NCBI GenBank assembly: GCA_964502885.1
Contig: CAZCXU010000013.1
Coordinates: 1 to 32,043 of the forward strand
Reading direction: 5' to 3'
Source of the DNA: XYB1-FULL-44-23 sp964502885
Lineage (GTDB): Bacteria; Patescibacteriota; Microgenomatia; CAZETR01; Amesbacteraceae
DNA length: 32,043 nt
Shown here piece after piece: positions 16,523 to 24,434 of this stretch. The notes beneath the pieces were generated by a model. That model was not told where the DNA came from, searched no databases, and was given only the letters and a program-made list of their open reading frames with translations. Numbering within the stretch: the stretch's first letter is position 1; each line of letters opens with the position of its first letter. The position numbers and the translations under genes are program-made.

Positions 16523-16642
16523 TAATTTTAGTCAATATCTAATTTTTTTGGACGTCTTTTTAATCGAGGCTGGAACGAAGCTGTGTACAAGTGACGGCGA
16601 ATGAATTTTTGATGAGGATGCGGGTGTGTGGTGAAATGCAGT

Positions 16643-17638
16643 ATGGGAAAAATCAAAGTAGCCTTAGTGTTTGGGGGGAAAAGTGGAGAGCATGAAGTGT
16701 CTATCAGGTCAGCTGATTCAATCAGGGTAAATCTGGATAGTGATAAATATGTGGTTGTTGATGTGAAGATAGAAAAGACAGGGGAGTTTGATTTGGAGAA
16801 AATCCAAAAAAGTGATGTGGTTTTCCCAATAGTGCACGGAAGTTTTGGTGAGGATGGGTGTTTGCAGGGGCTATTGGAGATGTATGACAAGGCATATGTG
16901 GGAGCTGGAGTGCTTGGAAGTGCAATCGGGATGGATAAAGATGTGCAGAAACGATTGTTGAGAGAGGCTGGTATCAAGATTGCAAACTATGTAGTGATGA
17001 GAGGTAAACAAGAGGTGAAACGACAATTGCCGCGAATTAAAAAACTCGGTTGGCCTGTATTTGTAAAACCGGCAAATATGGGTTCAAGCGTAGGGGTTAG
17101 TCGGGCGGAAAATTTGACAGAATTGGATGAAGGCATAGAAAAAGCGTTTTTATTTGATACAAAAGTGATTGTAGAGGAGTGTGTGCGCGGTCGCGAGTTG
17201 GAGTGTGCGGTCTTGGGAAATGCCGGATTGGGAAGAACATTAATCGTGGGAAGAATCGGTGAAGTGATTCCACAAAATCATGAATTTTATGACTATGAAG
17301 CAAAATATATTGATGAGCATGGCGCTTGTTTGGTGATTCCGGCTAAATTGACGATTGAAAAAGAACGGGAGGTGCAGAAAGTGGCAAAAAAGACGTACTC
17401 CGTTTTGGAGTGCAATGGCTTAGCGCGGGTAGATTTTTTCCTGAGGGTGGATGGAGAAATTGTGGTTAATGAAATAAATACACTGCCGGGGTTTACTAGT
17501 ATATCTATGTATCCGAAACTGATGGGTGAGGTGGGTGTATCCTATCCGAATCTTCTGGATAGACTGATCGGTTTGGCGATAGCGGCGAAAAAGGAAAAAG
17601 ATAAATTAGAACGGAGTTATTTGGGCATAGCAAAATAG
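16643..17638 (+). CDS. ddl: D-alanine--D-alanine ligase
   Basis: 331 residues from ATG 16643. ATP-grasp enzyme that makes D-Ala-D-Ala for MurF. Seen: VALVFGGKSGEHEVSIRSA, VHGSFGEDGCLQGLLE, VKPANMGSSVGVS, the omega-loop EFYDYEAKY whose Tyr and Lys are typical of D-Ala-D-Ala rather than D-Ala-D-Lac ligases, and the metal-binding end VNEINTLPGFTSISMYPK. All key motifs are intact. In-frame GTG codons at 16628 and 16631 are alternative starts; ATG gives the usual family N-terminus. It is divergent from the TrmB-like gene. Confidence 0.96.
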   Translation: MGKIKVALVFGGKSGEHEVSIRSADSIRVNLDSDKYVVVDVKIEKTGEFDLEKIQKSDVVFPIVHGSFGEDGCLQGLLEMYDKAYVGAGVLGSAIGMDKDVQKRLLREAGIKIANYVVMRGKQEVKRQLPRIKKLGWPVFVKPANMGSSVGVSRAENLTELDEGIEKAFLFDTKVIVEECVRGRELECAVLGNAGLGRTLIVGRIGEVIPQNHEFYDYEAKYIDEHGACLVIPAKLTIEKEREVQKVAKKTYSVLECNGLARVDFFLRVDGEIVVNEINTLPGFTSISMYPKLMGEVGVSYPNLLDRLIGLAIAAKKEKDKLERSYLGIAK

Positions 17639-17663
17639 TGTTATTACCTATCTAGCATAAAAA

Positions 17664-17692
17664 ATGACATTTAAGTTTGTGCTGGGTATAAT
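17664..17692 (+). promoter_or_regulatory. Promoter for the 47-residue ORF
   Basis: ATGACA (17664-17669), a 17-bp spacer and TATAAT (17687-17692), 9 nt before ATG 17702. Confidence 0.65.
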
Positions 17693-17701
17693 TGGGTTTG
17701 T

Positions 17702-17845
17702 ATGGCAGTTGAGACAAGGGGGGGATCAAGACCTACAAATGAGCAGTTGGCAAATAGAATTCAACAAAATAAAATTTCGGTGATTGAAATTCTTTTGGGT
17801 TTACTGCGACTATGTGTGCCCGTGAAGCCGAAAATCAGACGATGA
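17702..17845 (+). CDS. Small protein of unknown function, 47 residues
   Basis: Begins MAVETRGGSRPTNEQLANRI and ends in VPVKPKIRR, with a hydrophobic middle (about 27-38, ISVIEILLGLLRLCV). It has a near-consensus promoter of its own right after ddl. The 3' end overlaps the murB 3' end by 11 nt, in the convergent arrangement. No homology recognised; a short amphipathic or membrane-associated peptide is possible. Confidence 0.5.
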   Translation: MAVETRGGSRPTNEQLANRIQQNKISVIEILLGLLRLCVPVKPKIRR

Positions 17846-18878
17846 TGATTTCATATTGCAGGTCGATTTCGAATTTGTCTTTGACATCAGCGCGCATGCT
17901 TTCGGAAAAGTTATAAACCTGTGCGCCTGATGCTGAGCCAAAGTTGCAGACGAGCAGAGAATGATTTTTGTATGTACCTACATCGCCAATGCGCTTGTCT
18001 CGCCACCCTAAGTATTCCAGCAACATGCCGGCGGGGATTTTGACAAGATCTTTATCGGCGGGGGCATCTGTGTATAGAAGTTTCTCTGCGGGATAGGTTT
18101 GCAAGTCGGGGATGATCTCCTTTATTTTATTGGCGACAGAAATGGGAACAACTGGATTTTTGAAGAAACTGCCTGCCGTGCCGACTTCTCTGATATCCGG
18201 GAGTTTAGAAGCTCGTAAATTGAGAATGGCTTGGGAGACTGTGGATATCGTATATTTACCGTCAGGTTGCAGTCTTTGTAGTTCCGTGAGCAGAGAGGCG
18301 TGTCTGGTGGCGCGATATGAAGTGTCAAGGTGGGCTGTTTTGGAGAGATGGTAAGTGACAGAAGTAACGAAGTACTTACCAGAAAGACTGTGTTTGAGAG
18401 CGCTTTCACGGTAGGTAAACTGAAGATCACTTTTGGTGAGTTTGATAGTTTTGCCGGTTGTGATGTCTGTGGCAAGCAAAGACACGAAGACATCTTCCTG
18501 GTTTCCGCCGTATGCGCCGATATTACCTACTGCCGCGGCGCCAACAGAACCGGGGATACCAGACATGTTTTCTAGGCCGGACCAATTGTTTTTGACTGTC
18601 CAGGCAACAATTTCTGACCAGTCCTCGCCTGAGGCCAATTCTATTTCTATGGAGTCACCAATTTCCCTTACCGTTTTTCCGGTAAGCCGATTGGTAATGA
18701 TTGATCCGGGAAAGTCTTTGGTGAAAAGTACATTGGCTCCATGGCCAAGAATGAAGTGTTGATGTACAAATGCTCCCGAGGAGACGAGTTCTGCAAGTTG
18801 TTTTGTGGTATCAATCTGGATTATTCGCTCGGCTTTGGCGTGAACGTGTAGAGTGTTTAGGGAGGCCAGATCAACCAT
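17835..18878 (-). CDS. murB: UDP-N-acetylenolpyruvoylglucosamine reductase
   Basis: 347 residues, the size of E. coli-type (type I) MurB. NADPH- and FAD-dependent reduction of the MurA product to UDP-MurNAc. FAD-binding motifs are ILGHGANVLF and GIPGSVGAAAVGNIGAYG; the catalytic Ser lies in GSFFKNPVV; the C-terminal domain has IPAGMLLEYLGWRDKRIG and KNHSLLVCN as in type I enzymes. It lies 22 nt after murA on the same strand and is probably co-transcribed with it. Confidence 0.95.
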   Translation of the reverse strand: MVDLASLNTLHVHAKAERIIQIDTTKQLAELVSSGAFVHQHFILGHGANVLFTKDFPGSIITNRLTGKTVREIGDSIEIELASGEDWSEIVAWTVKNNWSGLENMSGIPGSVGAAAVGNIGAYGGNQEDVFVSLLATDITTGKTIKLTKSDLQFTYRESALKHSLSGKYFVTSVTYHLSKTAHLDTSYRATRHASLLTELQRLQPDGKYTISTVSQAILNLRASKLPDIREVGTAGSFFKNPVVPISVANKIKEIIPDLQTYPAEKLLYTDAPADKDLVKIPAGMLLEYLGWRDKRIGDVGTYKNHSLLVCNFGSASGAQVYNFSESMRADVKDKFEIDLQYEIIIV

Positions 18879-18900
18879 GTGTGTTTGAATCTAAGTCTTT

Positions 18901-20190
18901 TTAATTTTCAGTGATTTTTGCGCCCAAGGAAACAAGATTTTTGACAAAATTAGGATGACCTCGGTTGATGGAATCAGCATTTTGGATGGTGGTTTCACCT
19001 TCGGCTATCATTGCGGACATGGTGAGGGCAATAGCAGCACGAATGATGTAGGGGGCTTCGATAACAGCACCTTTAAGTTTGTTTCCTCCCGTAATGAGAA
19101 CGCGATGAGGATCACACATGGTGACGTTGGCTCCAAACTTAAGCAGCTCTGAAGTCCAGAATAAGCCGGACTCGTACATCCAATTGTGAAACATGGCTTG
19201 TCCTGAGGTGGCTGCAAGTGCCATTGGGATATAGAGAGGCAACATATCTACAGGGAGAGCTGGCCAGGGTTGAGCACGAATAATAAGGGGGGCCTTTGTG
19301 CGGGTAATACCAGGTTTTTGACCGGCCGGAAGTATGGCGATGTCGCCGTCATATTCAATTTTTATACCAAACTTGGCGAATTCGCGATTTATCTGAGTGA
19401 AGTGCTGGGGAATTGCAGATTTTATTCTGATTTCACCGCCGGTGATGGCGCCAAGGCTCAAAAAAGTTCCTATTTCGTAATGATCAGAAATTATGGAATA
19501 TTCCACAGGGTTTAGTGGTTGTCCTCCATCTATTGAAATAATGCTGCTGCCGATACCAGAAATGTGAGCGCCGCAAGTATTTAGAAAGTTACATAAGTCC
19601 TGAACATTTGGCTCTGTGGCGGCGTTTATGATAGTAGTTTTTCCGGAAAGAGTGACGGCCAGGAGGATAGCATTTTCGGTAGCGGTGGGGCTGGTTTCTA
19701 TTAGCCAGACTTGACCTGCTTTAGCTGCGGAGGCCTCTAGCAGAATTCGACTGTTTTCATTTTTTACTGTGACGCCAAGATCAAAAAATGCCTGGAAATG
19801 AGCGTCAAGGGGACGGGCACCTAGCGTGCAGCCGGCGGGCTGCTCGGAGCTTTCACATTTTTTGAAGCGCGCTAGCATTGGTCCCCAGAGAAGTGTGGTG
19901 CCGCGGATGCCTTTGGTGGTGGTGACATCCGAAGCTTCGATGCTTTCGAAAGTGACGGCAGAATTGTCGATAGTGAGGGTGCAGTTTGGTTTGTCCCAGG
20001 TAATTTTTGAACCAAGATGGGAGAGGATGTCGACGAGGCGGGAAACATCTGTGATTTCAGGCACATTTTTGAAAGTGACCGGCTTGTCAAATATGAGGGA
20101 TGCCGGGATGAGTGCTACCACCGAATTTTTTGAACCAGAGGGAGTGATAGTGCCGGAGAGGGTTTGGCCGCCGGTAATTTTTAGGACCAT
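18901..20190 (-). CDS. murA: UDP-N-acetylglucosamine 1-carboxyvinyltransferase
   Basis: 429 residues from ATG 20190. First committed step of peptidoglycan synthesis: transfer of enolpyruvate from PEP to UDP-GlcNAc. Seen: the N-terminal GSKNS Lys motif, and the catalytic-loop Cys in GCTLGARP (residue 121, equivalent to E. coli Cys115), which normally makes the enzyme fosfomycin-sensitive. The second half repeats the inside-out barrel pattern. An upstream in-frame start at 20238 is rejected because it reads through the -10 (20201-20206). Confidence 0.95.
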   Translation of the reverse strand: MVLKITGGQTLSGTITPSGSKNSVVALIPASLIFDKPVTFKNVPEITDVSRLVDILSHLGSKITWDKPNCTLTIDNSAVTFESIEASDVTTTKGIRGTTLLWGPMLARFKKCESSEQPAGCTLGARPLDAHFQAFFDLGVTVKNENSRILLEASAAKAGQVWLIETSPTATENAILLAVTLSGKTTIINAATEPNVQDLCNFLNTCGAHISGIGSSIISIDGGQPLNPVEYSIISDHYEIGTFLSLGAITGGEIRIKSAIPQHFTQINREFAKFGIKIEYDGDIAILPAGQKPGITRTKAPLIIRAQPWPALPVDMLPLYIPMALAATSGQAMFHNWMYESGLFWTSELLKFGANVTMCDPHRVLITGGNKLKGAVIEAPYIIRAAIALTMSAMIAEGETTIQNADSINRGHPNFVKNLVSLGAKITEN

Positions 20191-20200
20191 GTGGATTTTT

Positions 20201-20206
20201 ATTATA
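20201..20206 (-). promoter_or_regulatory. -10 element for murA-murB
   Basis: TATAAT on the minus strand, 10 nt before ATG 20190, giving a leader of only about 3 nt. Confidence 0.55.
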
Positions 20207-20241
20207 ACAGCTGGAGACAAAATTTGATTTTTGACCAATGA

Positions 20242-20247
20242 TAAAAT
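20242..20247 (+). promoter_or_regulatory. -10 element for the pgeF-like gene, leaderless
   Basis: TAAAAT, then exactly 6 nt, then ATG 20254. It is divergent from the murA promoter, with 35 bp between the two -10 boxes. Confidence 0.6.
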
Positions 20248-20253
20248 TTGGAG

Positions 20254-20979
20254 ATGGAAGAGAATGTAAAAATTGCTATTTCCACAAAAGAAGATGGAAA
20301 CATGTCTGTGAATTGGGGGGAGGAACGCGACGTATGGGCGAATAGGGAAAGGTTTTTGGAGAAAAATGGTATTTCAAGATCTGAATGTGTGTGGACTTCG
20401 CTGTTGGGCGGTGGTGATGTGAGAATGGTGGGGAGAAATGAAGTTGGCACCATGGTTGAAGCAGATGGATTTATAACCGATTCTCCTAACATTGCTCTAT
20501 TTATGGTGACAGGTGATTGTTTGCCGACTGTGATTTATGCACCCGATAAGAGATTGGTCGGGTTGGCGCATTTGGGGTTTCGTGGGGTAGACAAAAAATT
20601 GGTAATGAAAATGGTTTATAAAATGCGAGAGTCGGGGGCTGACTCCGCAGCGATGGAGGTATTTATAGGTCCAGGAGTCAGAAAAGAAACATATATAAAA
20701 TACGGAAAGAAATGGCATGAGTTTTGGGAAATTGTGGATACAGATAATCATTCGGAATGGCAAAAGTTTGTAGTGAAGTATCCGGAGGACAAGTATGGTC
20801 TTGATCTGGTGAGTTTCGTGAAACAACAATTGTATGAGGTTGGAGTGATGGAGAAGAAAATTACTGTTTCACCAATCGATACAATTGCCGATAAAAGTTA
20901 TTTTTCGCACTACAGATCTGGCTTGACCGGTGAAAGGGAAGGTCGATTTGCTACGGTTGTAAAACTAATGGCGAGCTAA
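20254..20979 (+). CDS. PgeF/YfiH-like (laccase-domain) protein
   Basis: 241 residues. The family, once called multicopper polyphenol oxidase, includes E. coli PgeF, which removes wrongly incorporated L-Ser from UDP-MurNAc-L-Ser; this fits a gene beside murA and murD. Seen: the ADGFITD segment, the ligand Cys89 in VTGDCLPT, and His106 in GLAHLGFRGVD, plus FIGPGVRKETY. The first ligand His, normally in a QVHG-type motif, is not evident: that place reads SLLGGGDV. The start is ATG 20254 from -10 spacing. The 3' end overlaps murD by 15 nt (convergent). Confidence 0.82.
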   Translation: MEENVKIAISTKEDGNMSVNWGEERDVWANRERFLEKNGISRSECVWTSLLGGGDVRMVGRNEVGTMVEADGFITDSPNIALFMVTGDCLPTVIYAPDKRLVGLAHLGFRGVDKKLVMKMVYKMRESGADSAAMEVFIGPGVRKETYIKYGKKWHEFWEIVDTDNHSEWQKFVVKYPEDKYGLDLVSFVKQQLYEVGVMEKKITVSPIDTIADKSYFSHYRSGLTGEREGRFATVVKLMAS

Positions 20980-22284
20980 TAACTCTGTAATGGATTTGCG
21001 GTACTGATTTCCTTCGTCGCGGTAGTCTCTGAATAGAGTGAAACTGGGAGCTGCTGGTGATAGCAGGCAAATTGCGCCTGATCTAGTATGATCTAGTGCA
21101 AACTGAACAGCGTCGGACATACTTTCACTGTAGTGGTAAGTGATGTTCGGGTTATTTTCGAGGTGGTTAATTTGTTCCCAAATTCTTGGTCCAGTTGTGG
21201 GAAAAACAATGAGAGTTTTTATGTTGCTGTTCAGGATCTTTTTGGCAAGTTCGAGGTAGTTTTGTTTACGCTCATGTCCACCAGCAATTAATGTTTCGAC
21301 ATTGGGGTGTAATGCATCGATTCCGGCGATAGTGGCTTCAGGAATAGTGGCAAGGGTGTCTTCAAAAAAACGAACTCCATTTACACTACTAACTTCCTGG
21401 AGACGGGTAGAAAGCGGAGTGAATTCAGAAATAGTTTGCCTGACTTTTTCGTCGGGTATTTTTAGCAGTTTGGCGATTGTAAGAGATGGCAAAATATTTA
21501 ATTTGTTGTGATCACCCAAAAGATGAGAAGTGAGATTTTTTGGATAATCGGAAATGGTGTAGGGGAGGAGGATAGCTGCAGGTTTTTGCACATTGGAAAT
21601 CAAAGAGTTTATGGTTGGATCAGCGGCGTTGTATATGAAGAAATCGGTGGATTGTTGAAAACTAAAGATATGGCTTTTGGCGAGTGAGTATTCTTCAAGG
21701 TCGGTGTGGTAATCGAGATGATCGGGGTAGATCGACTGAAGAACAGCAATGTGCGGAGAGAGAGTGAGATCCATGAGTTGATAAGAGGAAAGCTCCATGA
21801 CGACCCAAGTGTTTTCGGAAATTTCAGGTAAATAGTCGAGGGCGGGTTTGCCGATGTTGCCAACAAGAACAGCGGGAAGTCCTCCCGACTTGATAACTTC
21901 GTAAATAAGAGAGGCTGTGGTGGATTTGCCTTTGGTACCAGTGATTCCAATGGTGTTTGGGCTAGGGCAAATTTCGAAGAATATTTGCATGTGAGAAGTA
22001 AATTGCACACCAGCAACTTTTGCGGCAACAATTTCCGGCTTGTGGGGAGAGATGCCTGGGGTTTTAATACAAATTTGAGTTTTGGACAAACTGGAGAGGT
22101 AATGATCGCCAAAAACGGTTTCGACAAATGGATCTTCTGGTATCCAGTCGGGGGTTTTGGCATCGGCAAGGAGGAAACGAAGATGTGGAAAGCGGGCACG
22201 AAGAAACTTGTAAGTGCTTTGGCCTTCGCGGGCGAATCCTAAGATGAGAATTTGATTTTGGCTAGCCAGTTTTTCTAGGAACAT
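20965..22284 (-). CDS. murD: MurD-type ligase adding glutamate to UDP-MurNAc-L-Ala
   Basis: 439 residues, full length. An N-terminal Rossmann-like domain (ILILGFAREGQSTYKFLR), Walker A ITGTKGKSTTASLI, then ELSSYQL, NADHL-like PDHLDYH, and a C-terminal domain with a short DTLATIP in place of the usual DSKATN. Classic MurD adds D-Glu. Because a MurL epimerase gene lies two genes upstream in the reading direction, this enzyme may add L-Glu instead, like the MurD2 of Xanthomonas; that is inference. It overlaps the HIT-like gene by 23 nt. Confidence 0.92.
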   Translation of the reverse strand: MFLEKLASQNQILILGFAREGQSTYKFLRARFPHLRFLLADAKTPDWIPEDPFVETVFGDHYLSSLSKTQICIKTPGISPHKPEIVAAKVAGVQFTSHMQIFFEICPSPNTIGITGTKGKSTTASLIYEVIKSGGLPAVLVGNIGKPALDYLPEISENTWVVMELSSYQLMDLTLSPHIAVLQSIYPDHLDYHTDLEEYSLAKSHIFSFQQSTDFFIYNAADPTINSLISNVQKPAAILLPYTISDYPKNLTSHLLGDHNKLNILPSLTIAKLLKIPDEKVRQTISEFTPLSTRLQEVSSVNGVRFFEDTLATIPEATIAGIDALHPNVETLIAGGHERKQNYLELAKKILNSNIKTLIVFPTTGPRIWEQINHLENNPNITYHYSESMSDAVQFALDHTRSGAICLLSPAAPSFTLFRDYRDEGNQYRKSITELLARH

Positions 22285-22720
22285 AGTGGAAGCGATGCCT
22301 TAATTTTAGCAGCAATTCGGAGCGTTCATCGGAAGAGTAGGGGGGGATGTTGGTGTTGCTGAACGCGTCAAGTGCGTTTTGCCAGGATTCAGTTTGTGTA
22401 AGTGGATAATGATGGCGGTGAAGATGTGCTTCGCGAAAGCCGCTTTTTAATTCCACTACTCGGTATGGATTGGGGCAGAGAAGCTCGAATAATGCTTTTT
22501 GAACGAGTCGGTCAAAGTACATAAATAAAAGGTAATTAAATGTGTTCACTTCTGGTGTATTTAAGACGTGGGCTTTGGGGTAGAGGACTATACTGTGGCC
22601 AAGACGGGTGGGTTCTTTGGCTAGAAATCCATATGCCCAGCGAGACGCGAGAAAAAGGTCGGTTGGGGTTTTCCCGGTAATAATACGGCAAAAGTTACAC
22701 TCGGCTTCCAGTTTACTCAT
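22262..22720 (-). CDS. HIT-like nucleotide-binding protein
   Basis: 152 residues from ATG 22720. The HIT-family plan is visible: zinc-type CNFCRIITGK near the N-terminus, GHSIVLYPKAHV in the middle, and HLHRHHYP at the triad. The triad is atypical, since Arg and His take positions usually filled by hydrophobic residues (HxHxHxx with x hydrophobic), so activity on nucleotide conjugates is uncertain. It sits between murL and murD with an 11-nt gap and a 23-nt overlap. The -10 (22731-22736) covers the murL stop codon. Confidence 0.7.
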   Translation of the reverse strand: MSKLEAECNFCRIITGKTPTDLFLASRWAYGFLAKEPTRLGHSIVLYPKAHVLNTPEVNTFNYLLFMYFDRLVQKALFELLCPNPYRVVELKSGFREAHLHRHHYPLTQTESWQNALDAFSNTNIPPYSSDERSELLLKLRHRFHYVPRKTG

Positions 22721-22730
22721 CAGGGAGTTA

Positions 22731-22736
22731 ATTATA
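22731..22736 (-). promoter_or_regulatory. -10 element for the HIT-like and murD genes, inside the murL stop
   Basis: TATAAT on the minus strand, 10 nt before ATG 22720; its TAA is the stop codon of murL. Confidence 0.5.
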
Positions 22737-24012
22737 AGGATTGGCGCAAAACAGAGGCAAAATTTGAAGGAAGGTTTGATGAGGTTTGCCAATCAGAAAG
22801 AAGCTTTTCTAAATCTGACCCAGTGTGGGCAGCTTGAGCTTCGGCTCGAGAAAGAACACATTCAAATGGTTTAATAGGGAGTTCGCCTAAGAGCTCCTTT
22901 ACAATCGTTTGGTTTTCGGGAATGTCTGGCGGGTATGCGCCCATAATACTGATGATCTTCTGTTTGGGAAGGAAGGGGGTAAGTAGTAGTGCTGTCGAAA
23001 CGCATTTGGGACAGGTTTTGCACCAGAGAGAGCCTTGTGGATGTGCTGATGGGTTTAGCTTGAAATTTTTGTTACAGCTGGTAAAGATAGCGAAGTACTG
23101 AGGGAATCTGGAAAAGAGTTTGGCAATTTGCAGTTCGTTGAGGGGACGAAGAAAAGAAAAGACGGAGACAGGTGTGAAAGAGGAAAGATAAGCAGAGAGA
23201 TCGTTTTCAAATTCGGCTGACTTAGAATATTGATGATTAATGACGTGACCTTGATATTCAGTGTTGCCTTCGTTGCTGCTGTTTTCATTACTAAATGCCA
23301 CAGATGGAATATTAAAGAGCGAAGCGGTAAGAAGAGAGGCAAACATATAGAAAGCTGATACTGGAACATGGCCATTGAGGAAACCTTTGGCGTTGAGTTT
23401 GAGAAGTAGGGGATCTAGGGTACTTGTGATAGAAATCAGATTAGTTTGAGTCACTTTGGTGATGAGTGAGATGTTGGGATGAGGATTGATGGCAAAGGCA
23501 GTAACAGGAAAATGGTTTTTGAGTAGTTCTAGAGTAACTATGGAGTCTTTGCCGCCACCGATGGGTATGAGGATAGACTGTGACTTGGCGGGTTTTGGCA
23601 AAAAGGAAGAGGGGGAAGAAGCGGCATTAGGTGAGGTTAAGGTGAGGAAATCTGAAGCTGTAAAGTCGATATTGTTTTTGTAGTAGTATTCGCCCATGCC
23701 TTTGATAAATAGTTTGTGCCAAAATTTAAGTTGTTCTGTATTGAGGTGTCCGGCGTTGATTTCAATCAGGGGAGAACAGGTGAGTTTCCAGTATGAGGGA
23801 ATTAAGGAAAGTCCGAGTTGGAAGATGAGTTCGTTTAATTTTTCTGGAGAGAGTGTAGAGGTAGAGAGCGGCAGAGTAAGTTGGTGGTGAAAAGTAAAAT
23901 CTTTTGGGATGAGGTATGTAAAAGTGATTTGGATTTCTGTGTCTGAAGAGGTGTGAGAAAAGGCTTCGTAGGTGAATTTGGGGTATTTGGCACGAAGTGC
24001 CGTAGCGTCCAT
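22732..24012 (-). CDS. murL: MurL-like UDP-MurNAc-L-Ala-L-Glu epimerase
   Basis: 426 residues. The PP-loop ATP-binding motif IPIGGGKDS (about 150-157) is followed by GHVPVSAFYMF, SNENSSNEGN, NHQYSKSAEFEN, FSFLRPLNELQIAKLF, TSCNKNF and WCKTCPKC with TALLLTPF. This ordered set is what I recall of the MurL family, in which ATP is used to invert the terminal L-Glu of UDP-MurNAc-L-Ala-L-Glu to D-Glu. MurL was described in Xanthomonas oryzae together with MurD2. The adjacent murD and the mur context support the role. TAAAAT lies 6 nt before ATG 24012. Confidence 0.8.
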   Translation of the reverse strand: MDATALRAKYPKFTYEAFSHTSSDTEIQITFTYLIPKDFTFHHQLTLPLSTSTLSPEKLNELIFQLGLSLIPSYWKLTCSPLIEINAGHLNTEQLKFWHKLFIKGMGEYYYKNNIDFTASDFLTLTSPNAASSPSSFLPKPAKSQSILIPIGGGKDSIVTLELLKNHFPVTAFAINPHPNISLITKVTQTNLISITSTLDPLLLKLNAKGFLNGHVPVSAFYMFASLLTASLFNIPSVAFSNENSSNEGNTEYQGHVINHQYSKSAEFENDLSAYLSSFTPVSVFSFLRPLNELQIAKLFSRFPQYFAIFTSCNKNFKLNPSAHPQGSLWCKTCPKCVSTALLLTPFLPKQKIISIMGAYPPDIPENQTIVKELLGELPIKPFECVLSRAEAQAAHTGSDLEKLLSDWQTSSNLPSNFASVLRQSL

Positions 24013-24018
24013 GCAGTT

Positions 24019-24024
24019 ATTTTA
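24019..24024 (-). promoter_or_regulatory. -10 element for murL, inside the upstream stop codon, leaderless
   Basis: TAAAAT on the minus strand, 6 nt before ATG 24012; its first three bases are the TAA stop of the carbonic anhydrase-like gene. Confidence 0.6.
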
Positions 24025-24387
24025 CTCGGAAATGGAAGTGAAAGTGCCATCTAAACCTACATGGAGTGTAGTTACTTTCAGATCTGGGTACGCTGCGTGA
24101 ATGGCTGCAGAAGCTTTTTTGAGATCGGCGGTGTGTTTTTCGAGTGAGCTTTCGGCTCCGTAGGCACCACACTCTTCGTGGTGGATTAGAATGGCTTCAG
24201 AAATGTGGTGGAGACGGACGGAAATGTCGATTTGCCCCATGATGGTATCCAAATTTCTTGTGCTGCCGGCGAAGCCAACGAGATCAAAAGTTTTGTCTGG
24301 CAAATTTTGATCCGTCCAATTACGAATGAATTTCTGAAAGCGGAAATCGATACAGCAAACAACTATAGCATCGCAGGTGTGGGACAT
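24022..24387 (-). CDS. Small beta-carbonic anhydrase-like protein
   Basis: 121 residues, about 60% of a usual beta-carbonic anhydrase. The zinc site is present: CIDFR (Cys-x-Asp-x-Arg dyad) near residue 12 and HHEECGAYG (His-x-x-Cys) near residue 69. The order is that of beta-CA, with a GFAGSTRNL segment between. It may hydrate CO2 or bind zinc in another role. It lies between murC and murL, with a -10 (24396-24401) 8 nt before the ATG. Confidence 0.75.
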   Translation of the reverse strand: MSHTCDAIVVCCIDFRFQKFIRNWTDQNLPDKTFDLVGFAGSTRNLDTIMGQIDISVRLHHISEAILIHHEECGAYGAESSLEKHTADLKKASAAIHAAYPDLKVTTLHVGLDGTFTSISE

Positions 24388-24395
24388 GTCGGTGA

Positions 24396-24401
24396 ATTAT
24401 A
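24396..24401 (-). promoter_or_regulatory. -10 element for the carbonic anhydrase-like gene
   Basis: TATAAT on the minus strand, 8 nt before ATG 24387, leaving at most a 1-2 nt leader. Confidence 0.5.
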
Positions 24402-24434
24402 TAAGAGCTGGGGTGGATTGACAATTTCAAATCA

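Noticed and set aside
21609..22199. 196-codon minus-strand frame within murD in another frame
   Set aside because: It overlaps the conserved MurD sequence and shows no domain of its own.
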